A stretch of 64,000 nt of DNA from Phlegmacium glaucopus. Taxonomy: Eukaryota > Basidiomycota > Agaricomycetes > Agaricales > Cortinariaceae. Positions 45,824 through 57,729 of the stretch are shown here, one piece after another (the stretch's first letter is position 1; each line of letters starts with the position of its first letter). Location: positions 1-64,000 of the forward strand of contig MU130532.1 in the NCBI GenBank assembly GCA_015039465.1. Reading direction: 5' to 3'. The notes beneath the pieces are model-generated. The model was not told the DNA's origin, made no database searches, and saw nothing but the letters and a program-made list of their open reading frames with translations. A program made the translations under genes and the position numbers.

Positions 45824-46154
45824 GTAACTGCACAGAGGTTGTTGAGAAAAGGTGTATTTTCAAGATTATAAAAATCTCTACTCAAAACAATAACTCAATC
45901 AATACTTTATACAATCTTAATAATGCAAGTTGGGTTTTCTAGAAAGTATAACCTTTCCAAGACTTTGAATTTCACTTCAACTAGTACACACAATAAACAA
46001 CAATAATTTGGATCAATTCAAGGATAATCAAACTTTTAAGTAGCTTTGCAATTTATGGCTTGCACCAACAATCAGTCAAAGAATTCCTAAGACTTTACTG
46101 ATTGATTTAAACTTGTGTACACAAAAGTCCAAGACTTTGTTACCCTTTCCAATT

Positions 46155-46796
46155 TCAACAAAGTGGCCGTTCAAGTGCAGGTGGTGCACTATGTATGTGG
46201 CTTCCATCAATGGTGCCAAGAGTGTCCTTGAAGTATGGCCAGAACTTTGGGTTGTTATAGATCTGAGTTGGTGGTGGATCATGTACAGTTGGCAAGCAGA
46301 CATATTTTGTGTAAAAAGGAGGGGATGAGAAGATCGCAACCATCTTCCGAAAATATCTAAAAGATCATTGAGCAATCTTGGAAATAAATAAAAAACCCAC
46401 TTACCATGAAATTGTATCATTAGATCTTTGGAACCGTTCTCCTACATGGCGGATTGTTAAACCTGTGATGCACATGTACAAAAAAATTGCCAGTTGTTCC
46501 TCCAAAGAAACAAATCTAGAACTAGTATGGCCAAGTGCACGAAGTTCCATGATCAACTCTAAAAATACATGGCAATGTACACCAAGTTCACAACGGATGT
46601 GTTCCAGGTGGCCAGTGAGCAACTCCAATACCCATCCTTCACCTGTGAGGATTGATGTATGGTACGGTTCTGGTTGTCAGTTGTAGACTGAATGCAATAT
46701 TGATATAGTGGCTAAAAGGATTATATTGACAAAAAGAAAAACAAATTGACTGAGGTGTTGTCTTATCTCTTGTTGAGCTTGGTTGCGCTGATCCAT
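46155..46796 (-). pseudogene. PIF/Harbinger (HARBI1-like) transposase relic, N-terminal part
   Basis: The frame begins MDQRNQAQQEIRQHL at 46796 and runs through an in-frame TGA at 46677-46679 into GEGWVLELLTGH, SRFVSLEEQLAIFLYMCITG and LTIRHVGERFQRSNDTIS, hallmarks of the helix-turn-helix and start of DDE_Tnp_4. A 48-bp intron (46357-46404) follows; splicing creates a second TGA where the family has an Arg codon. The next exon gives NPKFWPYFKDTLGTIDGSHI, with the first catalytic Asp, then stops at ERPLC. The rest of the DDE domain is missing. Both nonsense changes fit CGA to TGA. Confidence 0.8.
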
Positions 46797-47000
46797 ATCG
46801 ATGGTCAAATTGGCCTGAGCCCAACTCATCTCTGAGATAAGATGTCCATATATGGAGATGACTGACATCTAATCTTGATCTAATCTCTGAGATAAGTCAA
46901 CAGTGGATAATTTAAAACTCCACAGGTCGGAATTTCGGCAAGACCTGCAAATGCCACACAAATGATCCCTGCATACATTCACACGTGGTTTCCGAACAAC

Positions 47001-47310
47001 ATGCGCTTAAAATCTTTTCCTTTCTTCCCCCCCCCCTTTTCAATAGATTTATCAAAATGGCGAATGAGACTATCTGTCGTCCGATCCATGCTCTTACAGA
47101 AGCTCGAGGTATGCGACGTCTAAACATACGTACGTTTTTTTATATTTGTTCCTCGCTTCCAAGAAATTAATGAAATAGTACTTTCTCTCCAGACTCGCGA
47201 GTTTTGGTGGAGCAGGTGGGCAACATGCATGCGAAATTGCCAGTCTTCTAGGCATAAAAACGATTTTGATCCATTCTCTCCGCATATGAGCTAGCGCTTG
47301 CAGACAAGTA
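47001..47310 (+). pseudogene. Second 5-oxoprolinase (HyuA) fragment
   Basis: Colinear with 51270-51583 of the intact gene: intron 7 end, exon 8, intron 8 and exon 9 up to LALAD. It carries a 14-base deletion (missing CGGTACAGCTCCAT) between two CCAT repeats and other indels, so it is not functional. It is closer to the intact gene than the 36508 fragment. It lies 330 bases upstream of the DUF4419 gene, so DUF4419 and the first half of HyuA sit between direct repeats. Confidence 0.85.
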
Positions 47311-47637
47311 ATGGGTACCCGTATCAAGCTACGCCTGTAGATGGGTTTTTTTTGACTGACTCTTATGGTCACTACAACAAGTTGAGAGGTCGCTAGATGA
47401 TAATGATTCATGAGACTGGTAAGTACCTTGATCTTTTCCAATGGCAGTGGGATATAATTAGATACCAGTGGTGGTCAGATGCCGTGTGGGGAGAATAAGT
47501 TATACTTAGCGTCGTCTACTGCGCTCTCTGATGCAAGTGCCACGGAGCCTGGTGGAGGAACCGCGTCTGACTCCCACTGACAGCTAGCGTCTGACCTTTT
47601 ATACCAATCGCAACCTCTGACACATTCAAACGACGCA
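47311..47637. other. Intergenic region, promoter of the DUF4419 gene
   Basis: No gene seen; ends in a C-rich leader before the ATG at 47638. Confidence 0.4.
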
Positions 47638-49047
47638 ATGCCCGTTCATTTCAAAGTCGCATCTCACGACGCCCAGTCTGTCAGAGGGCCAAAGACTAAC
47701 AGTCCGACAATGCCTGAAGAATTGCTTGGTAGGACTTGGGGTGTCAAAGCAAAAACGACAAGATGCGCTGAGCTCCTACAGAGTTCTTTCGTCAACAAGG
47801 GGTCACTGGCAAATGTGTTGGGTAGAAACAACGGTTTTGTTGATACGGTCACCTTAGCGTACAACGAGCATCATCATCTCATTATCAGGTTCGTTGCTGT
47901 TATCCACAAGCCTGGTATTTTGGTGAGAACCTTATAATTGATCTTATGGTCAGACCGGACGACGTTTGGATTGCGATCCTAGGCCAATTTAACTTCTAGT
48001 AAGTCACCCAAATGTTATATCGCCCGAAGGAGAAAGGAAAACTCACTTCTATGCAAGTGTCAATGCCCACGCGGAGGAGCTTCGTTCTCATTTTGTCCAA
48101 CATGAAGGCAAAAAAGAGCTTGTCGTCAAGGCGCAAGGCACAAGGTACACTGTAGACTTTGGTGCGCTTGCATACCAAATGACCAACAAGATCCACGAGA
48201 ATGTATGTCCAAACTCAATTGATTAATCCTTTCAGAACCACTTCAAGTTTCTAATCAGTAAACCCATAGGTTGTTGATACAGATCTACAAAAGTGGATTC
48301 TTCCTGATTTCACGACCAGTACATCTAGCGATACTATCATATGTTCAGTCCTTATGATGTCCACTCTGAAAGCGTAAGCTTACCTGACTCTACGACGAAC
48401 ACAACACTCAAATCCCTCCATTTATCAGCTACTTCAGTTATACGATGGAACTGGCATGTGGCATACCATCTGTCACACTCGAAGGCGAGAAATCCGATTG
48501 GGAGCGCCTCCTTGCTCGTCTGGATAAACTCAACTCCTTTGGGGAAGAGCCGAAAGCCTGGGCAGCATTGTTACGACCTATACTTACTCGGTTCGTCGCA
48601 GCATTCGATGGCGAGCCTGACATCGACTTCTGGAGCCGAGTTTGTCATTATCATCCTCAGGGTTCAGGACCGACCTACCTCTCAGGCTGGATTACCGCAT
48701 TTTGTGTATGGTCAAGCGTCGGGAAATGGCAGGGCCACTGTACGTCAGACTCACTGGTTTTGGATGAAGTATCCTATCCTGTCATTAAGAGTCAAGACGT
48801 ACCTATGGGGTTCTGCGAAGTTGACGTTAAATTGATCGACAATGAGGTAACTTTCCAGTGTATGATGGTATCAGGACACCTCGCGCTTTCCATAGAAGGT
48901 GAAAAGAAGGACAGTATTCGACCTTTGCCGTCTTGGTTCATGTTTATCAAGGAGGAATGTGAGGATCCGGAGCAAATTGCTTTGAGAAAAGTGATGGAAG
49001 ACATTGCAAAGATGAAGGAAGAGTGGGCTAAGAAAAGAAGTCAATAA
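47638..49047 (+). CDS. DUF4419 domain protein
   Basis: My model is join(47638-47888, 47954-47998, 48058-48202, 48270-48373, 48429-49047), 387 residues and in frame. Matches to the DUF4419 family, common in multiple copies in mushroom genomes, include RPDDVWIAILGQFNFYVNAHAEELR, VDFGALAYQMTNKIHENVVD, WILPDFTTSTSSDTI, YTMELACGIPSVTLEGEKSDWE, ILTRFVAAFDGEPDIDFW and SGWITAFCVWSSVGKWQG. A coiled C-terminus (EDIAKMKEEWAKKR) ends the protein. The biochemical role of the family is unknown. All four introns are short and canonical, and exon 2 is only 45 nt. The start at 47638 is the first ATG; a few extra N-terminal residues cannot be excluded. Confidence 0.88.
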
Positions 49048-49403
49048 AAAGACAGATACAAGTCCGTGTTGGACAAGTCATTGAAAGCCATCATAAGTAG
49101 TCACGACTGAATCCCTGACCTATACTCGTACAGAAAGTAAAAAATGTAATGTTTTTCAGTCCATCGACTTATCGTTTAACGGTGGATGCAACGTGTTTGG
49201 TCAATTCTTGAATGCAATTCTAATCCACAACAAAATTTGATGTGTCCCTCCTCCTCCCTCCTCTGCAGATTGCATGAGAGCGTGTCTAAATTTAAAGTTA
49301 TTAATAAAACCCTAACCCCATGTTCCGTCTCTCTTCCGAGCTCCCTTCAGATATTCCAACAAATTGGACCAACGAAGCCTCAACCTTCTCCCTATAATTT
49401 ACT
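49048..49403. other. Intergenic region
   Basis: 3' end of the DUF4419 transcript and promoter of the next gene. Only overlapping short frames. Confidence 0.4.
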
Positions 49404-52341
49404 ATGTCTTCACCCGCGCAGATACCAGATCGTTCCATTCGCATCTGTGCTGACAGAGGTGGTACTTTTTGCGATGTACATGCGTAGGGATCAACTCTAT
49501 TACTGTGGCGCAGCTCTCATCATCGGATCTCTATAGATCATATCCAGATCCAGAAAATCCAAATGAGAGAAAAGAATTGGTTGTGAAACTCTGTGAGTAC
49601 GACTCGGGAGTCATGTGTGATAATCGTTTGATTTCTTCAATAGTATCTCAGGATCCAGGAAATTACGAGGATGCACCTACAGAAGGCATTCGGCGCGTTT
49701 TAGAAATTGTAACGGGCCAAAAGATTCCTAGGAAATCCGTTCTTGATACTAACAAAATCGGTGTGCTGTGCTCCGACACCTGGAAAACATCAAGGTATTC
49801 ATATCTCATTAGACTATATCCGTTTATCCACAACGGTGGCTACCAATGCCCTCCTCGAACGCAAAGGACATAAGCACGCACTTCTTATCACTCGTGGATT
49901 CAAGGATCTTCTTCTTATCGGGAACCAGTCGCGTCCCAAAATATTTGATCTCAATATCCGAAGACCAGCACCGTTATATTCAACAGTCCTTGAAGTGGAT
50001 GAACGCGTAACTTTGGTCGGATATACCTCTGATCCGAAGGCGGAAGTACATGCTGTGCAATTCGATGAACATGGTAAAGTCGTCAGAGGATACCGAGGAA
50101 AAGGTTGGGATGGAGAAGGAGATGCAGAAGGTCCTGGAGAAATAGTAAAAGGATTATCTGGAGAAGCTGTACGAATCATGAAAAGACCAGGTCAGCTTCA
50201 AACGTTTAAGAAAAAAAATAGTGTTGTTTCAACTCTAAATTTATTTGGTAGACCCCGAGGTCATAGAGCGTGACTTGAAGAAACTGTACGACGAAGGATA
50301 CCGCTCCCTAGCCATCGTTCTAGTCCATTCCTACACGTTCCCGGATCATGAACGCCTAATAGGATCCATAGCTCGTTCAGTCGGTTTCACACACATCTCA
50401 GAATCCGCTCAACTCTTACCCATGATCAAAATGGTACCACGTGGAGTATCATCCACAGCGGACGCATACCTCACACCCATTCTCCGTGAATATCTGGATG
50501 GTTTCTTTAACGGTTTCGATGCAAAATTGAAAGATGGGAGATTGCGGAGTCCTCGAGTCGAGTTTATGGGAAGTGATGGTGGTTTAGTTGACCTCAATAA
50601 TTTTTCGGGGTTGAAAAGCATCTTGAGTGGGCCAGCGGGAGGTGTTGTAGGTTATGCATTGACGAGTTGGGATGAGAAAGAGAAACACCCAATCATCGGG
50701 TTCGTACATTACTTACTCCCTCTCACGGGAAAAGGAGATCTAAACTTTCTTCCCATTTTACTAGATTAGACGTGGGTGGTACTTCCACAGATGTATCACG
50801 CTTCGACGGCCGTTATAACGTCGTTTACGAAACAACAACAGCAGGCGTAACAATCCAATCACCCCAACTAGACATCAATACAGTCGCAGCAGGCGGTGGA
50901 TCATGTCTAACCTTCAGGCATGGTCTCTTTCACGCTGGACCTCACAGTGCTGGTGCTCAACCGGGACCTGCTTGTTATCGGTAACTTGTTATTTTCATAT
51001 CTTCCTTTACACGTTCGTACTCAAATTCTTCTCTTTTTCAGGAAAGGAGGGCCATTGGCAGTGACAGACGCAAATCTCCTTCTTGGTCGTCTCATCCCAG
51101 ATTATTTCCCAAAAATATTTGGTAAATCCGAGAAAGAACCATTAGACGTAGATGCTTCCCGGACCGCATTTGAGAAATTAGCTGAAGAAATCAATGCGAG
51201 CAACGATAAAGAGTTATCGTTGGATGAAATCGTTTATGGGTACTTGTTATTTCTTTTTTGTTGATTATATGCGCTTAAAATATTCCCTTTTTTTCTCTTT
51301 TCAATAGATTTATCAAAGTGGCGAATGAGACCATGTGTCGTCCGATCCGTGCTCTTACAGAAGCTCGAGGTCATGCGACGTCTAAACATACGTACGTTTT
51401 TTTAAATTTGTTCCTCGCTGCCAAGGAATTAATGAAATAATACTTTCTCTTCAGTCTTGCGAGTTTCGGTGGCGCAGGTGGCCAACATGCATGCGAAATC
51501 GCCAGTCTTCTAGGCATAAAAACGATTTTGATCCATCGGTACAGCTCCATTCTCTCTGCATATGGGCTCGCTCTTGCAGACCGGTAAGTCCAATTTATCT
51601 TTCCTCCAAATCGTCTCTGACCCAAAAAAAACCTCTCCCCCACATTAACCAGCGCATTCGAGTTGCAAGAACCTTGCTCCACATTTTACACTCCACAAAA
51701 CAAATCAATACTGATCTCCAGACTAGATAAGATGACGCAACAAGTCCGTACGGAGCTTCAGAAACAAGGCTTTGATGACCATCGTATCCATGTTGAACGG
51801 ATGCTCAATATGCGGTTTGAAGGCACCGATACAGCGTTGATGGTTCTACCCAATGAAAAGGATGGGGATGGAGAGGATTTCGAAGCTGCGTTTAACAGAG
51901 TTTATAAGACCGAATTCGGGTTTTTATTGGATACGAAGAGTATTATTGTTGATGATATCAAGGTAAGGACTATTACTTGAAAAACTTTGACACAAACTCG
52001 AAATAACAAAAAAACAGGTCCGCGGAATCGGCAAAACATTCGACTCACTCGGTCAATCCGTCTACGCCGAACTAGCTCAGCTAACACCCAACCTCATCAG
52101 CCTTCCCCACTCACCCTCTCACCCCTCACCACCCCAAAGCAAAGTAGAAACCTACCACAGCGTCTACTTCGACAAACTCGGTCGGGTACCCCATACCCCC
52201 GTCTATCTTCTCGACAAGTTAGAGATTGCCGATATGGTTGAGGGTCCTGCTATGATTATTGATGATACGCAGACGATTGTGGTTGTTCCGGGTGCGAGGG
52301 CTGTTTTGACTAGCAGGCATTTGGTTATTAGACTTGATTAG
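49404..52341 (+). CDS. 5-oxoprolinase-like protein, HyuA half only
   Basis: My 11-exon model is join(49404-49483, 49537-49592, 49644-49760, 49813-50190, 50252-50699, 50765-50980, 51042-51239, 51308-51391, 51455-51583, 51653-51962, 52018-52341), 779 residues, all phases consistent. 5-Oxoprolinase opens pyroglutamate to glutamate with ATP in the gamma-glutamyl cycle. Family marks are [72 protein letters not shown] and the end [15 protein letters not shown]. Fungal 5-oxoprolinases are usually about 1250-1350 residues, because a HyuB half of about 500 follows directly. Here a stop comes exactly at the HyuA/HyuB border and nothing HyuB-like follows before the F-box gene. It may be a truncated paralogue or a stand-alone subunit. 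Confidence 0.88.
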
Positions 52342-52828
52342 GAGGAGTACATAGATTGTATACGCGGAATTTAACTGATTAAAGGCGCATGTATGTACTT
52401 ATATACTTTTTAGATTTGATTGTAGAACGATGCATGTAAATGATTCAACGAGCTCAAAAACGACGAGAACGAGAATAGGAATTCACATCGAGTATATATA
52501 AAATACAACTAGCGCCAAAGCAAGGGCCGAGAATTTAATGTAAAGGAGAAATTATGTAACAAACAAGAACCTGTTTTTCTTGTTAGGCAGGGGGGACTAG
52601 ATTTAGGGAGAATGGAGTAGTATTGTAGCTATGGGTATATGATCAATCTGGTATTGGTGGTAAATCTGGTATTGGTAGTAATATAATAAAACGCTCAAGG
52701 GAAGAGGGGGGAGATGGAAAGATGAAATTGTGGATGGGGTGGCAACGGTATCTACAGTCGAGAAAGAGGGAAGAGCGATAAAAGAAATGATACAAGCCAG
52801 AACAAAACGAGGTGCACACACGCCTACC
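52342..52828. other. Convergent 3' intergenic region
   Basis: This lies between HyuA (+) and the F-box gene (-). It has short near-repeats GGTATTGGTGGTA / GGTATTGGTAGTA at 52651-52681. No HyuB coding sequence in any frame. Confidence 0.5.
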
Positions 52829-54956
52829 TTACATACTCAACCACAACTCCCGTCGATCGTCTAACTCCTTCCGCCACTGGGCACCTGAAAAAAGTGTCAC
52901 AACCTCTAATGAAGGACACAACTTCAGCCACGAATCGATTAATATCTGTTCGACTCCGGACGGTTTTCGTTTTGTGTTATTCGAATCATTATCACCCACA
53001 CTCCTACAGCCTTCGCTCATACTGCCATTGTCGTTACTGTCATGTTCGTCGTCGGTGGGACTATTGTCGTCGTCGTTAGAAAGACCATTGTGGTACTGTT
53101 CGAGATGGTGGTCATGGTCACCGACGGAAGGTTGATACTGATGCCTGGGTTGAGACACGAAAAGACGTAAAGATCGTAGTGATTTATATCGCGGTAATGA
53201 AATTTGTAAAGCTTTGTAGAGGGCCTAAAAATGATGTCAACAGAGGGCAAAAAGTGATTAGAAGATTGAAACGAACCTCGTCTCTCCTAGACCGTTTCGC
53301 AGAACTATCTTGAAAGCCCACTTCAAGTGATCGTAACCCAATCCACTCTCCATCCTTCCCCCTTCCACCCTCAGTTCCACCCTCTCCCCCACCCAAAACA
53401 CCTCCAGCAGCACCCACAACTTTCTCAAATGTCCTCCGATCAACCACCCTTCCAAACCTTAAACACAAATGCGAGATCCCACGGAGTGAGCTCATGAGTG
53501 TTGCGGGGCGGAGACCGGTGTAGAGGGTTGTGGTTATGTTTAGGGAGACGGTGGTTAGGGGTCTAAGAGCTAGAGTGGGAAAGGGCAGGTAAGAGGAGAG
53601 AGGGGTGGAAGGTGTGGTAGTGCATAGGGGAGCGGAAGAGGGCATGAGTGATGTCAGAATGGAAGGTGTAGCGTGCAGCTCTACCAGATTAGGCAACAGA
53701 TTGGGAGAACTGAATGGCGAAATAACTGATGGAAACTGCTGCTGAAAATTGGCCGAAAGAGGAGACGACTGTGGTGACAGAGCGGAAGAGAACGGCATGA
53801 GAAATGGAGGTGCCGTCCCCGGTCTTCCATTGCTGTTACTGTTGCGGCAAGGCACGGTATCCGAATTCTGGATAGGTGGAGATACATCTTCAAGATTGAT
53901 AAATCTCAACGAGACAATATTCGTCTGACCATCCAACCAAGAAAACAAAGCTCTTGCATCCGATTCCGACATCGTATAATTCATAAACGTCAGTCGCGTC
54001 AGTCCGAATGCGGTATGATGAGATAGGAAGGAAGCGTCGAATGCGGGGAGAGTGAGAGATGTGAGGTTGGTCATTCTGTCGAGTGCGAGTGTGAATGTGG
54101 CTGTTAGGAGTGCGTCTTTTTGTTGGAAAATGTAGCCAGTTGAGGGTCCGCCCCGACAATGGCCGTCAGATATGAAGAATGGAGGCCAATTGTGACATAT
54201 GAAAGTTGATACAAGTTCTGTGAGATCGCGTCGTGAAGCTAGCAAAGCAACCAGTTGTTCCATTTGCAGGAGAGAAAGCGAGTCGAAATTGAGAGTGTTG
54301 TAAAGGCTGTAACGGGCAGCTGTTGCGAATAGTCTGGATACTTGAGAACATGATGCTATAGTCCCTCTTGAGAGGTAGGATAATGTATGAACTATAACTT
54401 CCTTTGGCAGGTAAGAAGAGATTGGTATTGGAGGTGTGATTTCACGTTCGATAAGAGGGTCGTTGGCGAGTGAGAGGGTGGCACGTCTTGGTCTCGCTTT
54501 TACTTTGCCTTTATTGATATTGAAAGATTGGAGAAGGTTGGGAGAGCTCAAAGCACGAGTGCGCTGATAGTCCTGACTTGCATATGAAGAGTATTGTGAA
54601 GGAGGCAAGAAAGGTGAAGGTGGGAGTGAACGATTGGACATAATCGACACTGCTCGACCTAAGCCACTAGGCCTTCGAATATCATCCTCAGAACCAACCG
54701 AATCCCCAGACGAAGAAGAAAAGGAGGTAGAAGAGACGGTAGTATGGTGGCGAAGCACAGAATTAGCAAGCTTTAAATCAGGTTTTTTCTTCGATACGAA
54801 GATGGAGGAAACGCGTCTGATGATATGGCTGGCACCCCTAGTGCTCGTGGTTCTTGAATGAATATATTTTTTAGGGACATTTTCGATTGCAGGTAGCAAT
54901 TGGGTTGGCGGGTTGGATTGCTTTGTATCCTTTTGAGGGCGGTAAAGGAAGCTCAT
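52829..54956 (-). CDS. F-box protein
   Basis: My model is complement(52829-53224, 53277-54956), 691 residues and in frame with a canonical 52-bp intron. The real ATG is 54954-54956; the longer reading begins with TTG. A Ser-rich disordered N-terminus of about 175 residues precedes an F-box-like motif at about 179-225 (ISSYLPKEVIVHTLSYLSRGTIASCSQVSRLFATAARYSLY). Leucine-rich segments (MTNLTSLTLPAFDASFL, NIVSLRFINLEDV) follow. F-box proteins recruit substrates to SCF ubiquitin ligases through Skp1; the LRR-like part would choose the substrate. The C-terminal exon is Asp/Asn/Ser-rich. Only 62 bases separate its start from the stop of the DUF262 gene upstream on the same strand. Confidence 0.82.
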
Positions 54957-55018
54957 GGACGACAGAGAGAATGGTGCGAACACCGGCAATTTGCGTACAT
55001 GGTATTGTTTACTAACTA

Positions 55019-57729
55019 CTAATCAGATAATCTCATTGTCGGTGAAGCACGGGCCTCCACGGGACCTATAGTAGAGCCCGCCATTGACGCCGATCTACTA
55101 GAGCTAGCTGCTTTTGCAGAGCGTACAGGAGCGAGCCTATCGGGGCCTGCCTTGTTGGTCATTCGCAAAGTGGGAGATGCATCGGGAGGCAAAACGGATC
55201 CAGGCATCCTTGAAGAGCTCGACGGTGCGAGAATGCTTTGCTGAACGACAGGAGAATTATTCACCCTTCCTTGTCTGGAAAGAAGAGGTTGCCCTCCTTG
55301 GGAAATGGAGGGTGGAGGCGCTGCTTGTGTTTGTGTCGCAGGAATCGCTAACGCGGTTGGTGGCAAGACCGCTGTTCGAACCGGTGCTGCCCGCCTTCCC
55401 AAAGGGACAAGCTCAACCAAGTGCACTCCCAGCTTTGAGATGACTTTTTGAGATGGGCCAGATACTGTCCTCGTTGAAGACGGTGGTTTCACGCTGGGGG
55501 TAGCTACCTGGAGACCTTTATTCTGGTTCATCGGCATGGATTGCGCTTTTGTTGACTTCTTGATATCGTTCACATGACTCGAGGTTGATTGTTGTTTCAC
55601 CAGGGTTCGTTTACTAATCTTGGTTTTGGCTTCGCTGACAGGGGCTGAAGATCGACCGGCGTTGAGAGATGGTCGAGATGTCGCTCGAGGTTTAGGCGGA
55701 GGACCTAGATAAATTGCCTGTTGCCCAGAGCCAACGTCCGATCTTGATCGCTTGCGTTTGAGTTTGTCTTTCTTGGCCTGCAACGATTCATTGTCGCTGT
55801 CAGCCACATTATTCTTCTCATCTTCGAGGTCCTTGCGCTTGCGCTTTATCGCTGGTTTGGTTGTGCCCTCAACTTTAGCGTCTTTAAATCGATCCCCAAA
55901 TTTTCTCTCAGCTCCTTGGCACGGGGTTTGGATTGCTGGAATGTCTCCACAACCGTCGGATTTCAATTTGGGGATAAGGTCGAGCATGTTCTCGTGAATG
56001 AAAGTCAATAAGTACTTGCATTTGGCGGTGTCGAACTTCATGTTTTTGAAGGAAGACCTAGCATCCTGCCTCATCTGCGCAATGGCGTGCGATAGCTGGG
56101 TGTCGGAAAGCACCTCCCTATACAGGAAGACGAGGTAGGCGGACATAATGAACTCTAGCGGTGAAAGATTTTCCCTCAGCGGTTCTCCAAGCGCTGGATG
56201 CTGGACAATGCGACAGAAAATGTCCATGATGTTGGGCATCGTAGGCCGCAAAATGGCCAAGAAATTTTCATGGCGCTTCACAGCAGAAGCTGGGTGAGTT
56301 CTGTTCTCGAGGAAAGCCTTGAGCCGCTGAAACGTGGGTTCGGATTTTGCTGTTTTTGCGTGTGTAATTAGATAGGCAATCTCAGCCAAGGCTTTGAAAT
56401 CTTTCCCTCGAGCCTTCCCCCAATTAAGATATCCTTCAAATCCTTCTGTTGAGTTGATCCTCATACGAACCTCGCGTATGAGGTCTGCAATGGAGCCGTT
56501 AGCAGACTGTAAACGGTCTATTGACAAAGCAGAGAGATGGGTTGGGTTAGTATGGTAGTTTTGACGACTATGCTATTTGTACCTGCAGAGGTGAGGGAGA
56601 CTCCCATTTGAACACGCTATGACTAGATTAGAATTGATGTATGTGGAAGACAAAAAAGCATACCTGGAAAATTTCACGTTGTTGTTCCTCTGTGATGTCG
56701 TCGTACTCGACGCAGGTAATTTGCGTGTTCCTGAACTTGCTTTGCCATTGCGGGGTGATGAGTCTGCGTTTCGAGCCTTTGGGGTTGGAAAACCATGATC
56801 GATGTCCGCTCACACTAATATTGAGATTTTAGACAGGAAGGCACCAAAGGAGGGCATTCAGGCTCACGAATCCTTGTCTATGGATACGATATTGTTAACA
56901 ATGTGTTCAAGCCAGGAAAATAATAATCTCGACGTACGAGAAAGCTGGGCAACGATAATATTGTATGGAACGTTAGTAGTAGCGGAAGAAAATGGCAGAA
57001 AATGACTGACTACACCATCCATAAAACTGTGGAAAGAGGTTATTAGGATCTATACTTTGGACTTGGGGGATATATTTCACATACAGTCGCATCGATGTCA
57101 ATCTCTGTTTGCCATCTATACATGTTCGCATTTCGGCGCCGTCTTCTTCTCTTGTAGTAGTCGCTGTGGTTTATTGGAGAACTCTGTTATTGGAATGTGA
57201 ACTCGATAATACTCACCAAAGATAATGGGTGGGACATAAAAATTATGGTAAAAAGAGTCTATCAAACTTTCCTGTTTTTGCGTCGTCCAAACAACAGCTA
57301 CACAATTTTCCATTAATAAGTTCACCTGACAGAAAAATGTTATGGAACAAATGTGAAATATATACCTCTCTGATATTCAGGATCCAGATTGATATTTCCT
57401 GATGTCATCATTTCTTGTGAAGGGGTATTAGCCTCTTTTTGAGAGGTGTAAAAACTATACGGCTTACCATGAAGGGAAGAGAGTGAATAGGTTGTTGTGC
57501 GGGGAGACTTTAAATAAGGCAAGGATTTGGCGGCGATTCGGTCTCTACCCTCTTTCGTAGCTTGTTGGGTTGATGGTCTCGTTACCTTGGTCGGTCTGAC
57601 TTCGCTGACCTTTCGTGTTGAACTAATGACTGGTGTTGGTTCCGGATCTTCGTCGCTGGATGTGTCTGACTCAGAAGGTTGGCTTAGTTCACTATCATCA
57701 CACCACCAGCTGTAATTGAGCGCTGCCAT
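55019..57729 (-). CDS. DUF262 / GmrSD N-terminal-domain protein
   Basis: My nine-exon model is complement(join(55019-56517, 56583-56616, 56664-56814, 56868-56877, 57016-57026, 57085-57148, 57217-57297, 57366-57413, 57468-57729)), 719 residues, divisible by three. The DUF262 domain is the ParB/Srx-like NTPase half of the bacterial type IV restriction system GmrSD. Motifs are INLDPEYQR, VVWT...SLIDSFYHNFYVPPIIF, CIDGKQRLTS (the DGQQR box), RSWFSNPKGSKRR and REIFQRVQMGVSLTSADRLQS. A helical middle region and a long basic, Pro/Ser-rich tail (KRKRKDLEDEK, KKDKLKRKRSRSD) follow and replace any GmrD nuclease. Two exons of 10 and 11 nt are the weakest part of the model. Fungal members are numerous; their role is unknown. 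The gene diverges from SMC2. Confidence 0.82.

Noticed and set aside
49814..50179. 121-residue minus-strand ORF
   Set aside because: Lies wholly antisense to HyuA exon 4 and has no motif of its own.
52342..52828. Downstream HyuB half of the 5-oxoprolinase
   Set aside because: I looked in all frames for HyuB motifs and found none; the region is short and partly repetitive.
55019..57729. Bacterial contamination or a recent prokaryotic insert because of the GmrSD domain
   Set aside because: Nine exons with fungal introns and the same base usage as its neighbours show it is a resident fungal gene.
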